Positions 40,001 through 52,000 of a stretch of DNA of 64,000 nucleotides are shown here, in pieces. The stretch covers positions 39,692,378-39,756,377 of the forward strand of contig NC_064839.1 of the NCBI RefSeq assembly GCF_024166365.1, read 5' to 3'. Position 1 is the first letter of the stretch; every line of letters begins with the position of its first letter. The stretch comes from Elephas maximus indicus. Lineage: Eukaryota > Chordata > Mammalia > Proboscidea > Elephantidae. The notes beneath the pieces were generated by a model. That model searched no databases. It was not told the DNA's origin and was given only the letters and a program-made list of their open reading frames with translations. A program made the position numbers and the translations under genes.

Positions 40001-43000
40001 TCATTTTTTTGCAGATGGATATCCAGTTATGCCAGCACCGTTTGTTAAAAAGACTGTCTTTTCCCCATTTAACTGTTTTGGGGCCTTTGTCAAATAACAA
40101 CTGCTCATATGTGAATGGATTTATGTCTGGATTCTCAATTCTGTTCCATTGGTCTATGTATCTGTTGTTGTACCAGTACCAGGCTGTATTGACTACTGTG
40201 GCGGTATAACAGGTTATAAAATCAGGTAAAGTAAGGCCTCCCACTTTGTTCTTCTTTTTCAGTAATGCTTTACTTATCCAGGGCCTCTTTCCCTTCCATA
40301 TGAAGTTGGTGATTTGTTTTTCCATCTCATTAAAGAATGTAATTGGGATTTGGATCAGAATTGCATTAAATGTGTAAATCGCTTTTGGTAGAATAGACAT
40401 TTTTTTAATGTTGAGTCTTCCTGTCCATGAGCAAGGTATGTTTTTCCCCTTATATAAGTCTCTTTTGGTTTCTTGCAGAAGTGTACTGTAGTTTTCCTTG
40501 TATAAGTCTTTGACATCTCTGGTTAAGATTTATTCCTAAGTATTTTATCTTCTTGGGGGCCACTGTAAATGGCATTGATTTGGTGATTTCCTCTTTGATG
40601 CTCTTTTTGTTGGTGTAGAGGAATCCAGCTGATTTTTGTATGTTTATGTTGTATCCCGATACTCTGCTGAACTCTTCTATTAGTTTCAGCAGTTTTCTAG
40701 AGGATTCCTTAGGGTTTTCTGCATGTAAGATCATGTCATCTGCAAATAGAGATACTTTTACTTCTTCCTTGCCAATCTGGATGCTCTTTATTTCTTTATC
40801 TAGCCTAACTGCTCTGGTTAGGACCTCCAACACAATGTTGAATAAGAGTGGTGATAAAGGGCATCCTTGTCTGGTTTCCGACCTCAGTGGGAATGCTTTC
40901 GGGCTCTCTCCATTTAGGGTGATGTTGGCTGTTGGCTTTGTATAAATGTCCTTTATTATGTTGAGGAATTTTCCTTCTATTCCTATTTTGCTGAGAGTTT
41001 TTATCATGAATGAGTGTTGAACTTTGTCAAATGCCTTTTCTGCGTCAATTGATAAAATCATGTGATTCTTGTCTTTTGTTTTATTTATATGGTGGATTAC
41101 ATTAATTGTTTTTCTAATGTTGAACCATCCCTGCATACCTGGTATGAATCCCACTTGGTCATGGTGAATTATTTTTTGGATATGTTGTTGAATTCTATTG
41201 GCTAGAATTTTGTTAAGGATTTTTGCATCTACATTCATGAGGGATATATGTCTATAATTTTCTTTTCTTGTGGTGTCTTTACCTGTTTTTGGTATCAGGG
41301 ATATGGTAGCTTCATAGAATGAATTTGGTAGTATTCCGTCCTTTTCTATGCTCTGAAATACCTTTAGTAGTAGTGGTGTTAACTCTTCTCTGAAAGTTTG
41401 GTAGAACTCTGCAGTGAAGCCATCCGGACCAGGGCTTTTTTCGTTGGGAGTTTTTTGATTACCTTTTCAATCTCTTCTTTTGTTGTGGGTCTATTTAGTT
41501 GTTCTACCTCTGTTTGTGTTAGTTTAGGTAGGTAGTTTGTTTCTAGGAATTCATCCATTTCTTCTAGGTTTTCAAATTTATTTGAGTACAGTTTTTCATA
41601 GTAATCTGGGCCTGTTGTAATATCACCCATCTCATTTCTTATTCAGGTAATTTGCTTCCTCTCCTGTTTTTCTTTTGTCAGTTTGGCCAGTGGTTTATCA
41701 ATTTTGTTGATTTTTTTCAAAAAACCAGCTTTCGGTCTTGTTAATTCTTTCAATTGTTTTTCTGTTTTCTATTTCATTTAGTTCAGCTCTAATTTTTATT
41801 ATTTGTTTTTTTCTGGTGCCTGTGGGTTTCTTTTGTTGCTCTCTTTCTATTTGTTCAAATTGTAGGGATAATTCTTTGATTTTGGCCCTCAAATCTTCTT
41901 TAACTTACACCCAAGATTCAATACATCAGTAAATCCTATTGGCTCTTCAAAATACAACTGGAATCTACTCACTTCCCACCATTTCCACTGCTACCGGTGC
42001 TGGTCCATGCCAGCCCAGGCCAGTCCACAATGTCTCTGACCTGGCCTATTGTGAGCGTCTCCTCACTGGTCTCTCTTTATCTGTTCCCACGTGTCTACTG
42101 CCCTCAGCACAGCATCCAGATCAAATCCTGACTCTTCTCTACTCAAAACTCCCTAAGCCCTATTTCAGTAGAAGGAAAAACAAACTCCTTACCATGACCC
42201 ACAAGACCCTACATACTCTCATTCCCTGTTGTTTATCTCCCCCACACTCACTTAATACCTGTCACACTGGCTCCTTGCCGTTTCTCAAATTTCAGGACTT
42301 TTCCAGTGGTTGTTTCCTCTGCTTGGGATGATCTTCCCCCAGGCATTTCATGACTTCATCCTTCTAGGTCTTTAATCAAATACGTCTTCTCAGTGAGCAT
42401 CACACTATTTAAGATTGTATACCATTCCCTAATCTGGCAGTCCCTGTAGCCCTCCCTGCTTGTTTTTTCTCCGTAGTATTTATTCCTATCCTATATATTC
42501 TATATTATACTTATTTATCTATTGTCTGACTCACCCCTGCTAGACTATAAGCTCTTTGAGAGTAAGAATTGTTATTTTGTTCACTGTTGTTTATCTACCA
42601 CTGAGAACACTGTTTGGCACATAGAAAATGCCCAATAGATATTTGTTGAATGAGTGAAAGGAAAAGAAAATTATCAAGTAAAACTCCTGATGGGAAGCTT
42701 TGCTAACACCAGTCCTCCTCAGCCCCTTCTCTGCATCTCTGGCCCCTGAAGGGAGACCAGGGAGAACTGCATGGAAGGTAAGGTGCCCACTTGCTTCCAG
42801 GTGGTGAACTTCACATGTCAGGTGCGCTCCAAGCACACGCAGACCATCCTGCTTTCCAATCGCACCAACCAGACCTGGAATCTCCACCCCATCTTTGAGG
42901 GTGAGCACTGGGAGGGGCCCGAGTTCATCACCCTGGAGGCCCATCAGCAGAACAAGCCCTATGAGATCACCTACAAGCCACGCACAATGAATGTAGAAAA

Positions 43001-46000
43001 TCGTAAGCATCAGGTAGGTCAAGGACTCCCCATGGGTTCCTGGCATAGTTGAAGGGCAGCAGTTTTGCAAGAATGACTAGGAGATAAAGTCTGAGCTCAA
43101 AGAATGTTAGAATCAGGAGGGAGCCTGCAGATCACAGTGGAACAGTGGGGAAGCAGTGCAGTGAGGAACCATACAGATTACCAAGTCAAAAGCTCCCATT
43201 TCCGTCCATATGTTTTCACATAGGGGGGATTCTTTTGGAGCCAGGGCTCTGTTCTGAAATGGAGTCCTGCACCAAGTACCAAGCAATTTGTAGTTAGCTT
43301 AATTGCACAAATAACATTATGGCAACTGTAATAAAAATCCAAAAAGAAAAGGAACTTACCAAAAAATGAACCTTTCTATTTCTTTTTTCACTCTCAGTCC
43401 TTATACAGATGCAGCCACAGCTGTCATCGTAGCATAGCCAATTTTGCATTCTGTTTTATTTTCACTTTACATTATATCACGAGCATTTTTCTTCCTAATC
43501 ATATGTCTTCATGGTAACAATTTTTAATGGCTGCTTAATATCGTATCAAGTGAGAGCGTCACAATTTATCTAACATCTCCCTGTTGCTGAATGTTTAATT
43601 TACCTCTAGATTGTCATCAGTGTTATAAGTGGTTCTACAGTAAATATACACATGCATGTATCTTTTTCCTTTGGAGGGATTTTTCTTCAATAAGTTCCCT
43701 GGAGTGCGATTCCTGGTCCAAAAAAATATGCGCATTTTTATGACCCTTGAAATATGTTGCAAGCTGCTTTCCAAAAGTGATCCACTAATCCTGTGTCACC
43801 ACCATGCTGATAGAATCTAATAAAGGGCCCTCTGTGCCATTCTCATCACATTTCTTCTTCCCCTTAGGGAACCCTCTTCTTCCCCCTTCCAGATGGCACT
43901 GGCTGGCTATATTCTCTGCATGGGACTTCCGAGCTCCCCAAAGCTGTAGCCAATATCTACCGTGAAGTGCCATGTAAGACACCCTACACAGAGCTCCTGC
44001 CGATCACCAACTGGCTGAACAAGCCCCAGAGGTGAGTGAGTAAGGGAAAGGATAGGGAGCAGGGGACAGGGAATGGAGGGAGGATTTCCACTGTCTGGCC
44101 TGGCCCCTTCCCTTGTCAGGACCTCTAGAGGGCTTTGCGGAGGTCAGGGGGATTCAATGAGTCAGAGATGTAGTTCCCTGGTGTGGCCAGACATAGCCTG
44201 AACTCTAAGCCTCCAGAGAGTTTTTGTTCAGTGCAGTCTGTGTGTTAACTGATTAGTTATAACTTCCCTGGAGCAATGCTTGGCACAAAATACGTGCTCA
44301 ATAAATGTTAGCTCTTAGTATTATTATCATAAATAACAATAATCATCATTGTTATTATTGAGTGCTCTGTCTTATCATCTCAGCTGCCAGCTAGAGAAAG
44401 CTGTCCCTTGTACTTACAGCGGGAGGAGAGTAGAATGTGAGAACTGGTGGAACTTAAGGCCAACCAGCCTAGTCCCCTTCTTTTACAGAGGAGGAACTAA
44501 AGGCTGGGAGAAGAGATGTAACTTGCCAAACACCACCTGCTTAGCATAATGGATGAAGGTCCAGATCTGAGTGTGAATCCCAGTTCTGCCGGTTACTAGT
44601 CATGTTACCTCAGCACATTGTCTTGCTTTTCTTGGCCTCTATTTCCTCATCAGTAAAACAGGGATAGTAGTGATGTATTTCCTGTAGACACTAGAAGAAT
44701 GAAATGCCTGTAACACATGCAAAGCACATAACTGGTGGTCAAGAAATAATAGTTATTGTTATGGTTGGTGACCAACTGAAGACTAGAACCCTGGACCCAC
44801 ACACTTCTCATAAAATGAAGGGTAAAGAGCACTTTTCCATCTCTTCTTTGGGCAAATGGTCTCATTTTCTGTACCCTCTTTTCATGTGCTCCTGTGTTCT
44901 CCAGATTCCGAGTCATTGTGGAAATGACGAAACCAGAGAAGACGGACTTAAGCATCACCCTAAAGGGGCTTGATTACATTGATGTGCTGTCTGCTTCAAA
45001 GAAGGACTACAAGTTGAACTTCTTTTCTTACAAGGAGGGACTGTATGCTGCAAAGGTACCACATGTCAAAGACACTGCCTACACTGGAGCCCTGCAGGTT
45101 TGACCCTGAATCTGGTGTTAGGGAGTTCAGCCTTTGCTGAGCAACTTCAGACATCTTGTCCTGTTGGGCTGACCAGTCAGACTGACCTGGCCCTATGCCC
45201 CTGGCAAGAGTATGCAGAGCTCTCAGATTCTTTAAGATGAGCCCAGCTTGCAGGGCCAGCCACCCATCATCTAAGCCTTTGACAAGCCTTCAGTGCAGCA
45301 GAATCATGAAAACCCTTAGGCATTGGGGTCTTAAAAGCTTGCAAGTGGCCATTCAAGGCCCAACAATTGGTCTGTATCCACCTGGAGCAACAGAGGAAGA
45401 AGGAGAGCCAGGAATAGGAGGAGGATATGGAATGTGTGGCTAATTGCCTCCATAAACAACTGCCTCCTTTGTCATGAGACCAGAAGACCTGGCTACCATT
45501 TTGATCAAAGATTCCATAGAAGAATCCTGATTAAAACAGGGAAAATGCAGAAGGGAATTCCAAATTTTCATGGACTCCAGACATCCTGGAGCCAGGAAGT
45601 TTGGAAGAACCCCTGAAACTATTGCCCTGAGGTAATCTTTGAACCTTAAGCCAAAAATATCCCCTGAAGTCTTCTTAAAACCAAACAATAGTTTAGCTTA
45701 ACTAGTAAAAATGTCTGCCTTGAGCGTTATGCTCTTCTAAGAACTATCCATATGGGATCAAATCCACAACAGCAACTCAAAAGATTGGGGTGGGTAGGTA
45801 GAGAGTTTATATTAATGGGGGAGGAACAACTCAGAAGAAGAGGGTGAGAATGGTTACACAACTCGAAGAATATAATCAGTGTCACTAAAAGGTACATATA
45901 GAAACTGTTGAATTGCTGTATGTTTTGCTATGTATATTCTCAACAACAACAAAATAAATAAAATTATTTAAAAAAAAAAGAAACGAAAAGAAAACCCTTA

Positions 46001-49000
46001 GACATTAGTTAACCCTGGACTAGCAAACACCAGACCACAACATAGGATCCCATTTTCTGAGCACTTACACGGTGTCAGCCATCATGCTGAGCACTTGAGA
46101 CACACAGCTAGTAATGTCCGAGGAGGATTCAAACTCAGAGCCATGTACTTGGAGATAACCCAGGGTCTTTCATACAAGTCTTCTACTGGCAGCGGCAAGA
46201 GCTGTTTTTCCTAATTCATTCATTCATTCAACAAATATTTATTGAGCATATGCCATGCACTACACTAAGTTTGGGTAACACAGGAGTAACCAGAAATAGG
46301 CATAATCTCTGTTCTCATGGAACACACAGTCTACTGGGGGGAGAATGACGTTAATCCAATACTGCACTATAAACATATAATTACTAAACGAGGTGAAAGA
46401 AAAGAGACTATATGGATCTGTAGTTCAGAGGAGAGGTCAGGGTTGAAGATAATATTTGAATTATTCCTCTATAGATGGCATTTGAAGCTATAGTGGAAGA
46501 TGAGTCACCTAGGGGAAGATCATAAAATGAGGGGAAAAAAAATATCTAGGAACACACGTTCCCTCTTCCCCTCAGGAGGGGAACTTGCAAACTCCACCCA
46601 GCAGTCTGTGATCTCCTCCTCCACAATCTTAAGATAGCCCACTCAGATCAGATCACCATTCCCAGACAGGAGAACAGACGATCTTAAAATCAAGGAATAA
46701 CCAAATATCTGAAGGAAAAAAAAACATAAAATAGAAACACCAACTCAACAAGTGAGAACCTCTGAGAGAAAAGTTATTAAAGCAAACAGAAAAAGGCCTT
46801 AAATGAGTATTTTTAATATACTCAAAGGAATAAAGGAAAGTAGTCATATCCATGAACTAAGAACAGGATATGTGAACACAGAATCAATTAGGAACCCTAG
46901 AAATGAAAACTGGAACACTTGTAGTAGAAACCCATATAGGAATGCTGACTAGTGTAATGGACTATGGAGAAGGGCATACTAGTGCATTAGGAGACGGAGC
47001 TGAGTAGTATCCCCAGACTTTCACACATGAGAATAAAGAAATGTAAAGATTGAAAAAAAACAGCAAGTGATATCATGTATGTAGAGAAATTGAAACCCTT
47101 GTATTTTGCTCCTGGGAACGAAAAGTAGTGTAGCCACTGTGGAAAATAATTTGGCAGTTACTCAAAAAGTTAGCCATACTAGCATGAAATTACCATATGA
47201 CCCAGGCCACACTAACAGGTGGAAGTGTCACCTGTAAATGTGCAGAGGACAATAGCTAACCTGTCTGCTCTTGCCTGATTCCTCCCCTCTCCCCGCGAAT
47301 TCAGGTGATCTTCCGAAATGAAATGACCAACGAGTTCTTATACTACACAGTGAGTTTTAGGGTCATCCCTTCAGGCATCATCAAAACCATCGAGATGGTG
47401 AGCGTGGTCCGGCAGAGTACATCGGCCTCCATCAAGCTGGAGAACCCCCTGCCCTACTCAGTGACCTTCTCCACAGAATGCAGGGTGCCTGAAATCAGCC
47501 TGCCCTCCCAATTTGCGGTGCCAGCCAACTGCGAGGTACGACACTGGCTTCCAGGGTCCCCTGTATCTGTGACAGGGATTTCTCTCCATGGGACCTCTGG
47601 ATCCACGTTCTGCATCCTCTGAGGTTGGGCCAGCCCTGGTGGTGGTCAGGATGGCAGGGGACCATCACACGCATGTCCTCCTCTTTCCTCTTCCACCAAA
47701 GTCCTCACATGAACTAGGGGGACATAAGAGGGTTCAGCCAGGGAAATGGATTTCTCTATTATGAACCTGGTTTTCTATTATTTGCTTGTGTGACATAATC
47801 AAACTAAAAATACTTTGTTTTTGCTAATTATAAAAGTAGCTGTCTTCGTCGTCTAGTGTTGCTACAACAGAAATGCCACAAGTGGATGGCTTTAACAAAG
47901 AAAAGTTTATTCTCTCACAGTCCAGTAGGCTAGAAGTCCAAATTTAGGGCACCAGCTCCAGGGGAAGGCTTTCTCTCTGACACCTCTGGAGAAGAGTCCT
48001 TGTGATGCATCAGTCTTCACTTGGTCTGGGAGCACCTCAATGCAGGAACCTCAGGGCCAGAGGATGCGCTGTGCTCCTGGCACTGCTTTCTTTGCAGTAT
48101 GAAGTCCCCATGTCTCTCTGCTCACTTCTCTCTTTTATATCTCAAAAGAGATTGGTTTAACACACTATCTAATCACATAGATTTCATCAGTATAACTGCC
48201 GCTTATCTATTAACATCATAGTGATAGGATTTATAATACATAGGGAAATCACATCAGATGACAGAATGGTAGACAGTCATACAATACTGGGAATCATGAC
48301 CTAGCCAAGTTAACAAATATTTTGGGGGGACACAATTCAGTCCACTACAGTAGCACAGAATATGTTGTGAAAAGAAAAGCAAGATACATAATAATGTGTC
48401 AAGTGTACACCACACACACATGTATATATGCTTATTTATGCACAGTTTCAGGAAGGGTACACAAGAAGCCTTTGACAGTGGCTCGGGGGACGTGGCATGG
48501 AATTTCAGGCTGTTGGGAGATGAATTCTCTTTTTATTCTTTTTATCAATTTATCGTTCAAAACTGTCACTCGCTAGAGTAGTAATTCCATCAAAATCTCT
48601 CTTCTATTTCCCCAACTCAGCCCAGCTGACTGGTTCCCCTTACTCCCACTCTAGCTTTTCCTTCACCTTCACAATCTAGATTCCATTTTCTTCTTCAGAG
48701 GCAGTCTCCATGCCCTTTATTTTATTCTTTATTTTTCATTGTGAACTATATAAAATCTATACAGGAAAGTAGAAATAATATGTATGTAAAAAAAAAAGAA
48801 AGTACATATATATTAAAACATGTATATTTTAAACAAATAATTATGAAATATAAGATTCCCATCACCCCAGGAACCCGTCAGTCGTGTGCTCCTCCCCAAT
48901 CACAGCACCCTCCCTCCCTCACCCCTAAAAATTACCGCTGTATCTCCTGATAATCATCTCTTGCTTTCAAATATAGTTTAGATTTACCTGTTTGAACTTT

Positions 49001-52000
49001 CTGTGAAAGAAACCATAATGTATGCATTCTTTAAAATTGGATTTCTTTTACTCAGTAGTACGATTATGAGAGCCATCCACTTTGTTGCACATAGCTGAGG
49101 CTCATTCATCTTCACTGCTGTCTAATATTCTGTCAATGTGGCAATTGCTTGGTTTCTCTAATATTAAACCAACTTTGCATTCATGGAATAAACCCAACTT
49201 AAAAACCAAAAAACCCACTGCTGTTGAGTCGATTCCAACTCATAGTGACCCTGTAGGATAGAGTAGAACTGCCCCATAGAGTTTCCAAGGAGCACCTGGC
49301 GGATTTGAACTGCCGACCTCTTGGTTAGCAGCCGTAGCACTTAACCACTACGCCACCGGGGTTTCCGAACTCAGCTTAGTCATGTTTTATTCTCTTGTTT
49401 TACATATTGCTAGATTCGGTATGGTAACATTTTTATCAGGAGTTTTGCATCTATGTTCACGGAGAAGAACGGGATCCAATATTTCTTTCTTCCATTATCC
49501 TTGTTGGATTTTTAGTATCAGTGTTACATTAGTTGAGGTGGGCTCCCTCTTTTTCTTTCCTCTGGAAGAACTCGTGGAAGACTAGAATTCTTTCAACCTT
49601 GATGGTCTGGTTGAACCTGCAAGTAAAGTTTTATGATCCTGGAATTTTATTAAGGGCTGATTTCTGACTATTGATTCGATTTCTTTAATAGTTCAGGACT
49701 ATGTAGGTTTTCTATACCTTCTTGGGCTTGTTTTTGTAAGTTATATTTGCTTATACATTTGTCCATTTAATCTAAATTTTTATAGTATATTCTTTTCTAT
49801 TAAACATCTGCAACGACTTAATGATACCCTGTTTTTATTCTATTTTTTCAATAATAAGAACTAGTTATTTAAAAAATAATAATAATATCTACACATGGTA
49901 AAAACAAAATTTTAACTATACAAAAGTGTATGAAATAGAAAATAAAAGTGCCCCACAATCCTATTTCCCCCAACCTGAGATAACTACTGGTAACAGTTTG
50001 GTACATATCCTTGCAGCCTCATTTCTGTACATATATAGATGTATCGGAATCGACTCGACGGCACTGGGACTGGGATAGATGTATTCTCCACAAAAATAAG
50101 CTCCTACTTTACTCTTTATTTTCTGAACCTCCTTTCTTCCATTTATGATATCATCAACACATTCATTTCAATACTTTTAGCTCTCCCTCATCTTTTTTAT
50201 TGACTACATAATATCCCACTGAAGTGGGTAAACTATAATTTACTTTACCAACCTCCTACTCCTCGATCTTTGAATCATTCTTTGGTTTTGTTTTGCTATC
50301 AGTAATGGTAGAGGAAGGACAAAGCTTCTCCCAAAAGAAGGCAGAGACCAGGAAGCTGGTCTGAGATTGGCTGTGAGCAAGAAGGAGCTGCCTGACCTTC
50401 ATCCCTCCTGCTGACAGTACCCCAAACCCCATCTCCATAAGTGTGCTTCTCAGGAGAGGAACTTGAGTTACTATATTTCGATTCAGAAAATTCCACATAT
50501 AGAAACACCTGGACCAGAGAAAACCAAAGGGCTATAGAGGAGGGAAGCTGGGTCTGATTGGACAGAGGGACCCCAGGCTTAAGATCAGTGTGAGCATTTG
50601 CTTGTGAAGCACTATTTCTGCCACCACCCTGCTATGAGGCCTTGGACAGGGCACTGGGTGGCCAGGGATGGGTCAGACTCTCAGCATCACGGGAGCTTCT
50701 GTCTTTTCTTTCAGGGCACATTCTCATTTGAGTTCCAGCCCCTGAAAGCTGGAGAAACCTTTGGGAGACTGTCTTTGCACAACAGTGAATTGGGTTACTA
50801 CCTGTATGAGCTCAGTTTGAAAGCCATCCCCGCACTACCTGAAAAGCCCGTCCACTTCCAGACTGTTATTGGCAGCAGCCAGAGCATCTTTGCCAAGTTC
50901 ACCAATTATACCCGACAGAAGACAGAATACCTCTGCAGGGTGAGCAGCCCCTGCCCCACCCTCTGCCCTTCCCTTGCCAGAAGTCTGAGCTCAAAAATAA
51001 TGAGAGGAAGACACAGCAGGTGCAGGAACCTGAAACTCAGAGAGAGTCGGGTGCTTGTCACAGCAGCCCCCTCCTCAGAGGCCTGAATCTAGCCTGGAAA
51101 CTCCCAGCTAGAAACAAATCGTTCCAGGCCTGGGTTCTCTTCCTTTACTGACTTTCTAGCTTAAGCTAGGAGGGAAACATTCTGCTTCCCACAGCATGCT
51201 CAGTAGTCAATAACAGGAACAGTAGATCAGTGGCCATGAGTACAGGCTGTACTTGAATCCTGGCTTCATCACTTACTCATTGTGTGAATAATTTACTTAA
51301 GCTTTCTGGACTCATCTGGAGGTAATACTCCTGACCTCCCAGGATTGCTGGCAGGATTTTTTTAATGCACATAAAGCAGTTTTCATAGTGCCTGACCCAT
51401 AATAAATGTTCCGTACATATTAGCTATTATATCAGTTGGAATACAGGTTTTACTACTGAAAAAGAAACCCAAAATAACAACAAAATAGAAGTTTATTCCT
51501 CTCTCAAATAACAGTCTGGGCATAAGTAGTAGGGGGAAAAAGGGGGGAGTTACACACATCACTTCTACTCACAGTCCATTGAACGAAGCTTCTTCACAGG
51601 GCCACACCAAATGTCTTAGTCAGGGTTCTCTAGAAAAACAGAACCAGTGATGTTTCCAGTCACGGTTCCAGAAGGAAAGACACTAGAGGGGCTTGCTTAT
51701 GCTCCAGCATAAAAGTGACACCTGTCACTTGCGCTCACAACTTATTGTCCAGAACTAGACCCACCCAGGCACCAGAAGCCAGGAAGTTCCATCTTCCACG
51801 TGCATGGAAAGAAAGTAGAACCGGTTGTAGACATGCAGACCAACAACTGCCCCACCAACATAATCTAGCTGTATGTCTTTGGGCAAGTAACTTAACATCT
51901 GTGTGCCTCAGTTTCTTCATAGTAAAATAGGGATAATAAGTATCAATACCTCCTCTTCAAGGTAGTTACAAGGATACAGCTTTATAACCTGCCCAGCCTC

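Larger units (their letters stand above)
37560..42665 (+). repeat. Long L2 LINE copy, split by L1
   Basis: Left part (37560-38072) and right part (41902-42665) are consecutive L2 reverse-transcriptase and 3' sequence. Diagnostic phrases are GGTTTTCCTCCTGCCTCACT, CTTAACATGTCCAAACCAG, then CACTTCCCACCATTTCCACT, GCTTGGGATGATCTTCC and ATATTTGTTGAATGAGTGAA at its 3' end. No open frame remains. Confidence 0.82.

Noticed and set aside
42591-43070. 159-codon minus-strand open frame over HYDIN exon U
   Set aside because: It is the antisense shadow of exon U and its flanks; the sense strand has the conserved protein and the splice sites.
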